This document shows, one piece after another, positions 18,338-27,759 of a DNA stretch of 64,000 nt. The notes under the pieces were generated by a model. It saw nothing but the letters and a program-made list of their open reading frames with translations, was not told the origin of the DNA and ran no database searches. The position numbers and the translations under genes were made by a program. This stretch comes from Pseudoduganella albidiflava (GTDB taxonomy: Bacteria > Pseudomonadota > Gammaproteobacteria > Burkholderiales > Burkholderiaceae_D), in the NCBI RefSeq assembly GCF_004322755.1, contig NZ_CP036401.1, positions 1,674,001-1,738,000 on the forward strand. The letters are read 5' to 3'. How positions within the stretch are numbered: position 1 is the first letter of the stretch; every line of letters starts with the position of its first letter.

Positions 18338-18374
18338 GTGATGGGCGTGAATATCCTGACGGGGAGCACATACC

Positions 18375-19325
18375 ATGGCTGATGAAGGCCTGCGGCCCAT
18401 TATCGTCAAGCGCATCAAGAAGGGCGGCGGCGGTCACCACGGCGGCGCGTGGAAGATCGCGTATGCCGACTTCGTGACGGCGATGATGGCGTTTTTCCTG
18501 CTGATGTGGCTGCTGGGTTCGACCACCAAGGGCGACTTGAACGGGATTTCGGAATTCTTCAAGACGCCGCTGAAGGTGGCCATGCAGGGCGGTTCGGGCA
18601 GCGGCGACAGCTCGTCCGTGATCCCTGGCGGCGGCAAGGACCTGACGCGCAAGGATGGCCAGGTGAAGGGCGGCGACGATCCGGCGACGACCAAGAAGAC
18701 CTTCAACCTGACGGCCGCGAAACAGGCCATGGAACGGGAAGAAACGCAGCGCCTGCAGGGGCTGAAGGAGCGCCTGCAGCAGAAGATCGAGAATTCGCCG
18801 GCGCTGCAGAAGTTCAAGAACCAGCTCTTGCTCGACTTCACCAGCGAAGGCTTGCGGATCCAGATCGTGGATGAGCAGAACCGGCCCATGTTCCCCAGCG
18901 CGAAGGCCGAGCTGGCCGGCTATACCCGCGAGATCCTGCAGGAGATCGGTCCGATCCTGAACGACGTGCCGAACAAGATCGGCCTGTCCGGCCATACCGA
19001 TGCCACGCCGTATTTCTCGGAAAACGGCTACAGCAACTGGGAACTGTCGGCCGACCGCGCCAATGCGTCGCGGCGCGCGCTCGTTCAGGGCGGGATGCAG
19101 GACAATAAGGTGATGCGCGTGGTTGGCCTGGGATCGGCCGTGAACCTGGACCGCAAGGATCCGTTCAATCCGATCAACCGGCGCATCAGCATCATCGTGA
19201 TGAACAAGAAAACCGAAGAGGGCCTGATGCGCGATGCCGGCAAGCTGGAGATCGGTACCGGCGACGGGGCGGCGCAGGAAGCGACGCAGGAAGCGGCACC
19301 GCCAGTGCCGCTGGCACGGCAATAA
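18375..19325 (+). CDS. motB: Flagellar motor protein MotB
   Basis: The second stator subunit, which conducts protons and anchors the stator to peptidoglycan. The protein is 316 residues. A single membrane helix follows YADFVTAMMAF, with the essential proton-carrying Asp32 at the E. coli position. The C-terminal OmpA-like peptidoglycan-binding domain contains LSGHTDATPYF and NWELSADRANASRRAL. A KKGGGGHHGGAWKIAYADF N-terminus is typical. It is co-directional with motA and the chemotaxis genes downstream. Confidence 0.96.
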   Translation: MADEGLRPIIVKRIKKGGGGHHGGAWKIAYADFVTAMMAFFLLMWLLGSTTKGDLNGISEFFKTPLKVAMQGGSGSGDSSSVIPGGGKDLTRKDGQVKGGDDPATTKKTFNLTAAKQAMEREETQRLQGLKERLQQKIENSPALQKFKNQLLLDFTSEGLRIQIVDEQNRPMFPSAKAELAGYTREILQEIGPILNDVPNKIGLSGHTDATPYFSENGYSNWELSADRANASRRALVQGGMQDNKVMRVVGLGSAVNLDRKDPFNPINRRISIIVMNKKTEEGLMRDAGKLEIGTGDGAAQEATQEAAPPVPLARQ

Positions 19326-19363
19326 GAAGCAAACCACGCAAGAAGCGTCAACGCGAGATTTAC

Positions 19364-19912
19364 ATGAACAGAAAAAAAATCCTCGGCTCCCACGTGAAGC
19401 GCCTGCTGTCCGGTGTGTCGGACCACGGCAAGCGGCACCTGACGGAGGTGGAGACCGACCTGCTGCAGACCAACCTGCTGCTGGAAGAAGCCATCGAGAA
19501 GCTGTCGCAGAACTTCATGGCGATCCACTCGGCCGTGAATGACCAGCAAGGCACGATCCGCCTGCTGCTCGACGGCGGCACGCCGTCGCTCGACGCCAAG
19601 GAAAAGCTCGAGGCCATGAACGACCAGGTCGGCACGTATGTCAACGCGGCGATCACCAGCATGCAGTTCCAGGACATGACGAGCCAGCTGATCGACCGCA
19701 CCCTGAAGCGCGTGACGGGCCTGCGCGAGTTCCTGGCCACGCTGGGCGCCCATGGCGCCGAGATGAATCCGGACAGCGACAACGACGAGATGGTCGAGCT
19801 GCTGGGCAAGGTCAGCATGGCGCTGGCGATCCAGAGCCTCGAATTGCGCAATGTACTGCGCAAGGCCGTCAGCCAGAAGCACCTCGAGAGCGGCGACATC
19901 GAGCTGTTCTGA
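19364..19912 (+). CDS. Short CheZ-like helical chemotaxis protein
   Basis: A 182-residue, mostly helical protein between motB and cheY1. It contains QFQDMTSQLIDR at about 101-112, matching the D-x3-Q active-site pattern of CheZ phosphatases (Asp104 and Gln108 here), but it lacks the C-terminal CheY-binding helix seen in the true CheZ of this cluster. It ends SGDIELF, the tail also found on CheD here. A role in dephosphorylating or binding the adjacent CheY1 is plausible but inferred from motif and position. It could instead be a non-catalytic scaffold. The start at 19364 is well placed after motB. Confidence 0.65.
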   Translation: MNRKKILGSHVKRLLSGVSDHGKRHLTEVETDLLQTNLLLEEAIEKLSQNFMAIHSAVNDQQGTIRLLLDGGTPSLDAKEKLEAMNDQVGTYVNAAITSMQFQDMTSQLIDRTLKRVTGLREFLATLGAHGAEMNPDSDNDEMVELLGKVSMALAIQSLELRNVLRKAVSQKHLESGDIELF

Positions 19913-19995
19913 GCACGACGCCGGCACAACCAGATAAACCACAGCGGGCCACCAAGCGCCGCCATTCAGCAATAGTAGATAAGTGAGATAACAAC

Positions 19996-20361
19996 ATGGC
20001 TAAAACGATTCTTGCGGTTGACGATTCCAGCTCCCTGCGCCAGATGGTGGCGTTCAGCCTGAAGGCCGCCGGCTACCAGGTGGTGGAAGCCGTCGACGGC
20101 GTGGACGGCCTGGAAAAAGCCAAGCAGGGCGCCGTGGACCTGGTGCTGACCGACCAGAACATGCCGAAGATGGATGGCTTGCAGCTCATCAAGAGCCTGC
20201 GCGAACTGCCCGCCTACGCCAAGACGCCGATCCTGATGCTGACGACCGAGTCGTCCGACGAGATGAAGGCCAAGGGCCGCGCGGCCGGCGCCAACGGCTG
20301 GCTGGTCAAGCCGTTCGATCCGCAGCGCCTGATCGAGGTGGTCAAGAAGGTCATCGGCTGA
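19996..20361 (+). CDS. cheY: Chemotaxis response regulator CheY1
   Basis: A 121-residue single-domain receiver. Asp9 and Asp10 (AVDDSSS), phospho-acceptor Asp53 (LTDQNMPKMDG), Thr83/Thr84 (MLTTES) and Lys105 (WLVKPF) form a complete acidic pocket. It lies 46 bases upstream of cheA, the usual place in betaproteobacterial chemotaxis operons. It differs from the second CheY at 28099, so the two may have distinct roles, such as motor control versus phosphate sink; which does which cannot be told here. Confidence 0.9.
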   Translation: MAKTILAVDDSSSLRQMVAFSLKAAGYQVVEAVDGVDGLEKAKQGAVDLVLTDQNMPKMDGLQLIKSLRELPAYAKTPILMLTTESSDEMKAKGRAAGANGWLVKPFDPQRLIEVVKKVIG

Positions 20362-20407
20362 TCATGCGTGCCGCAAGCCTGGCAAACAGCATTCGCGGAG
20401 TAGCGCC

Positions 20408-22627
20408 ATGACCATCGATATAAGCCAGTTCTTCCAGGTCTTCTTCGACGAGGCCGAGGAACTGCTGGCTGAAATGGAGCGGCTGCTGCTGGCGGTCGAC
20501 GTCGACGCGCCGACCGAGGAAGACCTGAACGCGATCTTCCGCACCGCCCACTCGGTGAAGGGCGGCGCCGGCACGTTCGGCCTGACCGACATGACCGAAG
20601 TGACGCACATTCTCGAGACCCTGCTGGACCGGATCCGCAAGGGCGAGATGGCGCTCACGCTCGACCATGTCGACGCCTTCCTGGCCGCCAAGGATGCGCT
20701 GAAGATGCAGCTCGACGGCCACCGGCTGGGGACCCCGGTCGACCAGGATGCCGTGGGCGACGTGCGGATGATGCTGCAGCACCTGGCGCAGGACGTCCAG
20801 GTGGAAGCGATCGCCCACGTGGCGCCGGCCTTCCAGGGAGCCGCCACGGAAGGCGAGACGGTCGACCACAGCGGCGGACGCCGCTGGCGCCTCGAGCTGC
20901 CGAAGATGGCGCACCGCGAAGTGACCGCGCTGGCGGCCGAGCTGGGCCTGCTGGCCCACGTGGTCGTCACGCCGATCGACAATGACCGCAACGCGATGGT
21001 CGTCACCACGCATGAAAGCCTGGACGACATCGTGGCGATCTGCTCGTTCGTGCTGAACACGGAAGACATGCACATCGTCGAGCTGCCGCCCCTGACGGAC
21101 GAGCAGGCGGCGCTGGAGCAGGCCGCCCGCAAGGAAGTCGAGGACGATCTCGGCTACGGCTTCTTCGAGCCCCTCACGTCCGCGGAAAAGACGGCGACGC
21201 AATCCGGCGAGGGCTACGGTTTCTTCCAGCCCCTGGAAGAGATCCGTGCCAGCGCCGCGAGCGGCAGCGAAGACGCGCGCGGCTACGGCTTCTTCCAGCC
21301 GGTCGAGCAGATCCGCGCCGCCGCGGGCATCAAGGACACCCCGCCGGCCGAGCAGGCCGCCGAGGACCGCAAGGCACTGAAGAAGGAAGTGGAGAAGGCC
21401 GCTGCCGCCGTCTCGCAGGGCCCGGGCGCCGAATCGTCGTCGATCCGCGTGTCCATCGAAAAGGTGGACCAGCTGATCAACCTGGTGGGCGAACTGGTGA
21501 TCACGCAGGCCATGATCGAGCAGCGCGTCGATGCGCTGGACCCGATGGTGCACGAGAAGCTGCTGGCCTCGGTGGGCCAGCTGACACGCAACACCCGCGA
21601 CCTGCAGGAAGCGGTGATGTCGATCCGCATGATGCCGATGGACTTCGTGTTCTCGCGCTTCCCGCGCATGGTGCGCGACCTGGCCCACAAGCTGGGCAAG
21701 AAGGTCGATTTCATCACCAACGGCGCGGCCACGGAACTGGACAAGGGCCTGATCGAGCGCATCGTCGATCCGCTGACGCACCTGGTGCGCAACAGCATCG
21801 ACCATGGCATCGAGATGCCCGACGTGCGGCGCGCCGCCGGCAAGGCCGACGCGGGCCGGCTGTTCCTGTCGGCTTCGCACCAGGGCGGCAACATCATCAT
21901 CGAGGTATCGGACGATGGCGGTGGCCTGAACCGGGAACGCATCCTGGCCAAGGCGAAGCAGAACGGCCTGCCGGTGTCGGACGCGATGCCCGATGCCGAG
22001 GTGTGGCAGCTGATCTTCGCGCCGGGCTTCTCGACCGCCGAGCAGGTGACCGACGTGTCCGGCCGCGGCGTGGGCATGGATGTCGTCAAGCGCAACATCA
22101 CGGCGATGGGCGGCACGGTCGACATCCGCTCGGCGAAGGGTTTCGGCACCACGATCTCGATCTCGCTGCCGCTGACGCTGGCGATCCTCGACGGCATGTC
22201 GATCCGGGTGGGCGAGGAGGTGTACATCCTGCCGCTGGGCTTCGTGGTCGAGTCGCTGCAGCCCGAGCGGAAGGATGTGCGCGAGATCACCGGCAAGGGC
22301 CGCGTCGTCAAGGTGCGCGGCGAATACCTGCCGCTGATCCCGCTCTACCAGATGTTCGGCATCGCGCCGCGCTTCTCCGAGCCGTGGGAAGGGATCCTGG
22401 TGATCCTGGAAACCGAAGGCAGGAAGGCGTGCCTGTTCGTCGACGAACTGGTCGGCCAGCAGCAGGTGGTGGTGAAGAACCTGGAATCGAATTACCGCAA
22501 GGTGGCCGGCATCTCCGGTGCCACCATCCTCGGCGACGGCGGGGTGGCACTGATCCTGGACGTGGCGGCGCTGATCCGTTCGTCGCGCCAGCTGGTCGGC
22601 GAAGCCACGCTGAGCGAGTTGGGCTGA
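20408..22627 (+). CDS. cheA: Chemotaxis histidine kinase CheA
   Basis: The central kinase of chemotaxis, which phosphorylates CheY and CheB in response to receptors. The protein is 739 residues. P1 carries phospho-accepting His48 (TAHSVKGGAGTFG), a P2 region follows, then P3 dimerisation (KVDQLINLVGELVITQ), P4 ATPase (HLVRNSIDHGIE, DDGGGLN, APGFSTAEQ, GRGVGMDVVK) and a C-terminal CheW-like P5. The linker between P2 and P3 has three copies of GYGFF-[EQ]-P at about residues 248, 268 and 290, roughly 21 apart. It is co-directional with cheY1 and cheW; a 13-14 bp tandem repeat separates it from cheW. Confidence 0.97.
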   Translation: MTIDISQFFQVFFDEAEELLAEMERLLLAVDVDAPTEEDLNAIFRTAHSVKGGAGTFGLTDMTEVTHILETLLDRIRKGEMALTLDHVDAFLAAKDALKMQLDGHRLGTPVDQDAVGDVRMMLQHLAQDVQVEAIAHVAPAFQGAATEGETVDHSGGRRWRLELPKMAHREVTALAAELGLLAHVVVTPIDNDRNAMVVTTHESLDDIVAICSFVLNTEDMHIVELPPLTDEQAALEQAARKEVEDDLGYGFFEPLTSAEKTATQSGEGYGFFQPLEEIRASAASGSEDARGYGFFQPVEQIRAAAGIKDTPPAEQAAEDRKALKKEVEKAAAAVSQGPGAESSSIRVSIEKVDQLINLVGELVITQAMIEQRVDALDPMVHEKLLASVGQLTRNTRDLQEAVMSIRMMPMDFVFSRFPRMVRDLAHKLGKKVDFITNGAATELDKGLIERIVDPLTHLVRNSIDHGIEMPDVRRAAGKADAGRLFLSASHQGGNIIIEVSDDGGGLNRERILAKAKQNGLPVSDAMPDAEVWQLIFAPGFSTAEQVTDVSGRGVGMDVVKRNITAMGGTVDIRSAKGFGTTISISLPLTLAILDGMSIRVGEEVYILPLGFVVESLQPERKDVREITGKGRVVKVRGEYLPLIPLYQMFGIAPRFSEPWEGILVILETEGRKACLFVDELVGQQQVVVKNLESNYRKVAGISGATILGDGGVALILDVAALIRSSRQLVGEATLSELG

Positions 22628-22685
22628 TGGACCGGATGCGGGTTGAACGACCCGTATCGAACGAGCGGAATCGGACTGCGCGATT

Positions 22686-22760
22686 TGAACCACGCGAATG
22701 AACCACGCGAATGAACTACGCGAATTGAACTACCCGAATTGAACTACCGAATTGAACACC
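22686..22760 (+). repeat. 13-14 bp tandem repeat between cheA and cheW
   Basis: Five units, 22686-22752, of consensus TGAAC(C/T)ACGCGAA(T), alternating 13 and 14 bp, with a partial sixth (TGAACACC) before an in-frame ATG at 22761. The array ends about 10 bases before the cheW ribosome binding site. Confidence 0.9.
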
Positions 22761-22781
22761 ATGAATAGCAAAGGATACAAC

Positions 22782-23264
22782 ATGGCAGACGCAAACCAGC
22801 ATGCCGACATCGCGGGCCACGAGTTCCTGGCCTTCACGTTGGGCAAGGAAGAATACGGCATCGACATCCTGAAGGTGCAGGAAATCCGCGGCTACGAAGC
22901 GGTGACCCGCATCGCCAACGCGCCGGAATTCATCAAGGGCGTGATCAACCTGCGCGGCATCATCATCCCGGTGGTGGACATGCGCATCAAGTTCCGCCTG
23001 GGCGAGCCGGTGTACGACCAGTTCACCGTGGTGATCATCCTGAACATCAATGGCCGCGTGGTGGGCATGGTGGTGGACAGCGTGTCCGACGTAACCACGC
23101 TGGAACCGGACCAGATCAAGCCGTCGCCCGAAATGGGCACCGTGTTCTCGTCCGAGTACATGATCGGCCTGGGTACCGTCGGCGAACGGATGCTGATCCT
23201 GATGGACATCGACAAGCTGATGTCGAGCCCCGAGATGGGCCTGATGGACAAGACCGCCGCATAA
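22782..23264 (+). CDS. cheW: Chemotaxis coupling protein CheW
   Basis: The adaptor that joins receptors to CheA. The protein is 160 residues, with family segments [38 protein letters not shown] and [10 protein letters not shown]. The start at 22782 is chosen because AAGGA lies six bases upstream; ATG at 22761 and TTG at 22752 are in frame but sit at the edge of the tandem repeat. It is followed 73 bases later by the receptor gene. Confidence 0.95.
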   Translation: MADANQHADIAGHEFLAFTLGKEEYGIDILKVQEIRGYEAVTRIANAPEFIKGVINLRGIIIPVVDMRIKFRLGEPVYDQFTVVIILNINGRVVGMVVDSVSDVTTLEPDQIKPSPEMGTVFSSEYMIGLGTVGERMLILMDIDKLMSSPEMGLMDKTAA

Positions 23265-23337
23265 ACGGCATCGAATGACACACGGCGGCCAGCTCCGGCA
23301 GAGGGCGTACCGCACCTATCGGAAAACGGGTATTGAC

Positions 23338-25065
23338 ATGAACGTACGGAACTTCAAGATCGGCACGCGCCTCGGCATCGGATTCGGCATCATCCTGCTG
23401 ATCCTGGTGGCGCTGGTGCTGACCGCCAACGGACTGAATCACCGCAACAAGTCGCAGCTGAACGAGGGGCTGGAACTGACCAGCGCCAAGAACCGCGCGG
23501 CCATCGCGATGAAGGCGGCGATGCTGGAATCGGGCATCGCCATGCGCAACATCGGCCTGCAGTCCGACGTCGAGCTGATGCAGAAGGAAGAAGCCAAGGT
23601 CAAGGCGCAGCAGGCGCGCTATGCGGAAGCGCTGGGCAAGCTGGAAAAGCTGGGCCTGGACGACGCCGAAAAGAAGGTGCTGGTCGACCTGGCGGCGCTG
23701 GACAAGGATGTCGACGCGGCGTTCAAGGATGCGATGGCGCAGGTGATGGCCTTCAATGCCGAAGGCGCGACGAAGATCATCTCGGGCCGCATCGACCCGC
23801 TGAACACGCGCGCGCTGGAAGCGCTGAACCGCCTGGTGGACCTCCAGCATGCGGCCATGAAGACGCTGCAGGAACGCTCGGTGGAAGCGGATAACCGCGT
23901 GCTGATGCTGACGCTGCTGCTGGGCGCGCTGGGCGTGGCGGTCGGCGTCGTGTGCGCGGTCTTCACGACCCGCTCGATCACCGTTCCGCTGGCCGGCGCC
24001 GTCGAGGTGGCGCAGCGCGTCGCCGCCGGCGAGCTGACCTCGCGCGTGGTGGTCGAGGGCAAGGATGAAACCAGCGAACTGCTGCAGGCGCTGAAGGACA
24101 TGAACGACAGCCTGGTGAAGACCGTGGGCCAGGTGCGCAGCGGTACCGAGACCATCGCGCTGGCCTCGCAGGAAATCGCCTCGGGCAACGCCGACCTGTC
24201 GGCGCGCACCGAAACCCAGGCCAATTCGCTGGGCGAGACGGCTTCGTCGATGGGCACGCTGACGTCGACCGTGAAGCAGAACGCCGACAACGCGCGGCAG
24301 GCCAACCAGCTGGCCGTCACCGCGTCGTCGGTGGCGGAAAAGGGCGGCCAGGTGGTATCGCAGGTGGTCGACACGATGGGCTCGATCAAGGCCAGTTCGT
24401 CGAAGATCGTCGACATCATCGGCGTCATCGATGGCATCGCCTTCCAGACCAACATCCTGGCGCTGAACGCCGCGGTGGAAGCGGCACGCGCCGGCGAGCA
24501 GGGCCGCGGTTTCGCGGTGGTCGCTTCCGAAGTGCGCAACCTGGCGCAGCGTTCGGCCAGCGCGGCCAAGGAAATCAAGGCGCTGATCGACGATTCCGTG
24601 ACCAAGGTCGATGCCGGCGGCAAGCTGGTCGACGAAGCGGGGCAGACCATGGGGCTGATCGTCACGTCGATCCGCCAGGTGGCCGACATCATGGGCGAGA
24701 TCACCGCCGCCACGCAGGAACAGAGCCAGGGCATCGAGGAAGTCAACATGTCGATCGCGCAGATGGACGACATGACGCAGCAGAACGCGGCACTGGTGGA
24801 ACAGGCGGCTGCCGCGGCCGAGAGCATGCAGGACCAGGCGCAGCGCCTGGCCGAGGCGGTGGCGATCTTCAAGCTGGGCGGTGAAGCAACCGCGGCGCTC
24901 CCGGCGGTGGCCAGCACCAAGCCAGCCTTCAGGCCGGCCGCGAAGCCGGCCGTGCTCCCTGCCGCCAAGGCGGCGCCGAAACCGGCAAGCAAGGTGGCCG
25001 TGGCCTCGCCGGCGGTGAAGAAGACCGCCGCCACGCCGGCGGGCGATGACTGGGAAGAGTTCTGA
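23338..25065 (+). CDS. Methyl-accepting chemotaxis protein
   Basis: A 575-residue transmembrane receptor. TM1 is at about residues 10-30, then a periplasmic helical ligand domain of about 165 residues, TM2 near 190-215 ([17 protein letters not shown]), a HAMP domain, and the cytoplasmic methylated bundle with hairpin tip [20 protein letters not shown]. The last 60 residues are an Ala/Pro/Lys-rich linker ending DDWEEF, a W-x-x-F tail of the kind that tethers CheR in enteric receptors. The ligand is unknown. The start at 23338 precedes TM1; a longer frame upstream is less likely. cheR follows after 13 bases. Confidence 0.95.
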   Translation: MNVRNFKIGTRLGIGFGIILLILVALVLTANGLNHRNKSQLNEGLELTSAKNRAAIAMKAAMLESGIAMRNIGLQSDVELMQKEEAKVKAQQARYAEALGKLEKLGLDDAEKKVLVDLAALDKDVDAAFKDAMAQVMAFNAEGATKIISGRIDPLNTRALEALNRLVDLQHAAMKTLQERSVEADNRVLMLTLLLGALGVAVGVVCAVFTTRSITVPLAGAVEVAQRVAAGELTSRVVVEGKDETSELLQALKDMNDSLVKTVGQVRSGTETIALASQEIASGNADLSARTETQANSLGETASSMGTLTSTVKQNADNARQANQLAVTASSVAEKGGQVVSQVVDTMGSIKASSSKIVDIIGVIDGIAFQTNILALNAAVEAARAGEQGRGFAVVASEVRNLAQRSASAAKEIKALIDDSVTKVDAGGKLVDEAGQTMGLIVTSIRQVADIMGEITAATQEQSQGIEEVNMSIAQMDDMTQQNAALVEQAAAAAESMQDQAQRLAEAVAIFKLGGEATAALPAVASTKPAFRPAAKPAVLPAAKAAPKPASKVAVASPAVKKTAATPAGDDWEEF

Positions 25066-25078
25066 GCCCCCGGGAGCG

Positions 25079-25939
25079 ATGATGTCCAGAGATACCGTCA
25101 AGGAATTCGACTTCAACGGCCGCGACTTCGAGCGCGTGCGTGGACTGATCTACAAGCGGGCCGGCATTTCGCTGGCCGACAGCAAGCAGGAGATGGTCTA
25201 CTCGCGCCTGGCGCGCCGGCTGCGGGCGACCGGCATCACGTCGTTCGCCAAGTACCTGGACGACCTGGAAGCGGGGCGCATGCCCACCGAATGGGAATCG
25301 TTCACCAACGCGCTGACGACGAACCTGACGTCGTTCTTCCGCGAGGCGCACCATTTTCCATTGCTGGCCGAGCACGTGAAGAAGCACAAGGGTGAAACGC
25401 TCAATATCTGGTGCTCGGCCAGTTCCACGGGCGAGGAACCGTACTCGATCGCGATCACCGTGTGCGAGGCGCTGAATACGCTGACGCCGCCGGTGCACAT
25501 CATCGCCACCGATATCGACACCAACGTGCTGGCCACGGCCGCCAACGGCATCTATCCGATCGAACGGATCGAGAAGCTGACGGCCGAGCAGCAACGCCGG
25601 TTCTTCCTGAAAGGGAAGGGCGACAAGGCAGGCATGGTGCGGGCCCGCCCGGAACTGCGCCAGCTGATCACGTATCGTCCGCTGAACCTGCTGGAAGAGC
25701 GGTGGGACATCCGCGGGCCGTTCGACGTGATCTTCTGCCGCAATGTGATGATTTACTTCGACAAGGCCACGCAGCGCAAGATCCTGTCGCGCTTCGTGCC
25801 CCTGATGAAACCCGACGGCCTGCTGTTCGCCGGGCACTCCGAGAATTTCCTGTATGTGTCGGACTCCCTGAAGCTGCGCGGCAAGACCGTGTATGAGCTG
25901 GACAATGCCGCGCGGGTCGCCGTGCAGCAGCGGGCTTGA
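25079..25939 (+). CDS. cheR: Chemotaxis protein methyltransferase CheR
   Basis: A SAM-dependent enzyme that methylates glutamates on receptors for adaptation. The protein is 286 residues with an N-terminal helical domain (RVRGLIYKRAGISLADSKQE), the LTTNLTSFFREAHHF segment, SAM motif I WCSASSTGEEPYSIA, and FDVIFCRNVMIYFDKATQ. The start is the first of two adjacent ATGs at 25079 after GGGAG. It lies between the receptor, whose tail it probably binds, and cheD. Confidence 0.96.
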   Translation: MMSRDTVKEFDFNGRDFERVRGLIYKRAGISLADSKQEMVYSRLARRLRATGITSFAKYLDDLEAGRMPTEWESFTNALTTNLTSFFREAHHFPLLAEHVKKHKGETLNIWCSASSTGEEPYSIAITVCEALNTLTPPVHIIATDIDTNVLATAANGIYPIERIEKLTAEQQRRFFLKGKGDKAGMVRARPELRQLITYRPLNLLEERWDIRGPFDVIFCRNVMIYFDKATQRKILSRFVPLMKPDGLLFAGHSENFLYVSDSLKLRGKTVYELDNAARVAVQQRA

Positions 25940-25964
25940 GGGCGCGAGCGCAATTGAAAGACAC

Positions 25965-26567
25965 ATGATGGACAATGAACACATCGCCACCAACGTCTAC
26001 TACGACCGAACGTTCGACTGCGAGGCGGCGAAGATCCTGCCGGGCGAATACTACTTCACGCAGAAGGACATGCTGATCGTGACCGTGCTGGGATCGTGCG
26101 TCTCGGCCTGCATCCGCGACCGCGTGTCCGGCCTGGGCGGCATGAACCACTTCATGCTGCCCGATGGCGGCGCGGATGCGAACAGCCCGGTGTCCGCGTC
26201 GGCCCGCTATGGCACCTATGCGATGGAAATCCTGATCAACAGCCTGCTGAAATCGGGCGCCCGGCGCGACAACCTGGAAGCCAAGGTATTCGGCGGCGGC
26301 GCGGTGCTGAAGGGTTTCACCGCCATGAACGTGGGCGAGCGCAACGCGGCATTCGTGCAGACCTTCCTGCGCAACGAGCGCATTCGCGTGGTGGCCGAGG
26401 ATTTGAACGACATCTACCCGCGCAAGGTGTATTTCTTCCCCCGCAGCGGCAAGGTGCTGGTGAAGAAGCTGATGCAATCGCATAACGATACGCTGGCCAA
26501 GCGCGAAATCGAGTACGCCAGCCGCCTGAAGAAGCAGCCGGTCGCCGGCGAAATCGAGTTGTTCTGA
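25965..26567 (+). CDS. cheD: Chemoreceptor glutamine deamidase CheD
   Basis: CheD deamidates specific receptor glutamines and can also stimulate CheY-P removal in some bacteria. The protein is 200 residues. Catalytic Cys45 is in LGSCVSACIRD and His62 in GGMNHFMLPD; RYGTYAMEILIN and EAKVFGGGAVL are family segments. The C-terminus ends AGEIELF, nearly the same as the SGDIELF tail of the CheZ-like protein upstream. The start at 25965 is the first of two ATGs; the longer frame overlaps cheR. A 15-bp tandem repeat follows it. Confidence 0.95.
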   Translation: MMDNEHIATNVYYDRTFDCEAAKILPGEYYFTQKDMLIVTVLGSCVSACIRDRVSGLGGMNHFMLPDGGADANSPVSASARYGTYAMEILINSLLKSGARRDNLEAKVFGGGAVLKGFTAMNVGERNAAFVQTFLRNERIRVVAEDLNDIYPRKVYFFPRSGKVLVKKLMQSHNDTLAKREIEYASRLKKQPVAGEIELF

Positions 26568-26596
26568 CTGGCCCCTTTCTGACTGCTACGTCACAC

Positions 26597-26671
26597 GACG
26601 CTGTGATACGTGACGCTGTGATACGTGACGCTGTGATACGCGACGCTGTGATACGTGACGCTGTGATACAA
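26597..26671 (+). repeat. 15-bp tandem repeat, five units, between cheD and cheB
   Basis: Five contiguous 15-bp units starting at 26597, 26612, 26627, 26642 and 26657, consensus GACGCTGTGATACGT. They differ only in the last two bases. The array ends 17 bases before the cheB start. Confidence 0.95.
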
Positions 26672-26688
26672 GGTACTTCGAGGTATTT

Positions 26689-27759
26689 ATGAAAATCAAG
26701 GTCGTCGTCGTCGACGATTCCGCGCTGATCCGCAGCGTGATGACGGAAATTATCAACAGCCAGCCGGACATGGAAGTGGTCGGCACGGCGCCCGATCCGC
26801 TGGTCGCGCGCGAGCTGATCAAGCAAACCAATCCGCACGTGCTCACGCTCGACGTGGAAATGCCGAAGATGGATGGCCTGGATTTCCTTGAAAAGCTGAT
26901 GCGCCTGCGGCCCATGCCGGTGGTGATGGTGTCGTCGCTGACCGAGCGCGGCTCGGAGATCACGATGCGCGCGCTGGAACTGGGCGCCGTGGACTTCGTG
27001 CAGAAGCCGAAGATCTCGATCCAGACCGGCATGCGCGAGTATGCCGACCTGATCGCCGACAAGATCCGTGGCGCCGCCAAGGCCCGCATCCGGGCGCGCA
27101 CGCTGCCCCAAGCGGGCGCCGAAGGGCACGCACCCCTGCCACAATTACGCAATCCGCTGATGTCGTCCGAAAAACTGATCATCGTCGGTGCGTCGACCGG
27201 CGGCACCGAAGCGATCCGCGAATTCCTGATGCAGATGCCGTCCGACTGCCCGGGGATCCTGATCACGCAGCACATGCCGGAAGGGTTTACGCGCTCGTTC
27301 GCGAAGCGCCTGGATTCGCTGTGCAAGATCTCGGTGCAGGAAGCGCAAGGCAACGAGCGCGTGCTGCCGGGCCATGCCTATATCGCGCCCGGCCACTCGC
27401 ACCTGCTGCTGGCGCGTTCCGGTGCGAACTACATGACCAAGCTCGACAACGGCGAGCCGGTGAACCGGCACCGGCCCTCGGTGGATGTGCTGTTCCGCTC
27501 GGCCGCGCAGCACGCCGGCAAGAACGCGGTGGGCGTGATCCTGACCGGCATGGGCAAGGATGGCGCGGCGGGCATGCTGGAGATGAAGGGAGCCGGGGCG
27601 TATAATTTTGCGCAGGACGAAGCCAGTTGCGTGGTGTTCGGCATGCCGCGCGAGGCGATCGCGGTCGGCGCCACCCATGAGGTCGGCGCATTGCAGGCGC
27701 TGCCGGGCATGGTGCTGGGCTACCTGGCGCAGCACGGCATGCGTGCCTTGCGAGTGTAA
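26689..27759 (+). CDS. cheB: Chemotaxis response regulator protein-glutamate methylesterase CheB
   Basis: CheB removes receptor methyl groups when phosphorylated by CheA, closing the adaptation loop. The protein is 356 residues: an N-terminal receiver (Asp9/Asp10, phospho-acceptor Asp55 in [11 protein letters not shown]) and a C-terminal methylesterase with the Ser of GASTGGTEA, the His of TQHMPEGFT and the Asp of GMGKDGAAG. Length and linker are normal. The start at 26689 has GAGG upstream. It follows a tandem repeat that separates it from cheD. Confidence 0.96.
   Translation: MKIKVVVVDDSALIRSVMTEIINSQPDMEVVGTAPDPLVARELIKQTNPHVLTLDVEMPKMDGLDFLEKLMRLRPMPVVMVSSLTERGSEITMRALELGAVDFVQKPKISIQTGMREYADLIADKIRGAAKARIRARTLPQAGAEGHAPLPQLRNPLMSSEKLIIVGASTGGTEAIREFLMQMPSDCPGILITQHMPEGFTRSFAKRLDSLCKISVQEAQGNERVLPGHAYIAPGHSHLLLARSGANYMTKLDNGEPVNRHRPSVDVLFRSAAQHAGKNAVGVILTGMGKDGAAGMLEMKGAGAYNFAQDEASCVVFGMPREAIAVGATHEVGALQALPGMVLGYLAQHGMRALRV

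Noticed and set aside
20351..22693. A 780-codon open frame on the minus strand opposite cheA, and similar long antisense frames elsewhere (for example opposite metG, ctaD and vgrG).
   Set aside because: High GC in third positions makes antisense frames long by chance; the plus-strand products are clear families, and the antisense products are low-complexity His/Arg/Gln-rich.
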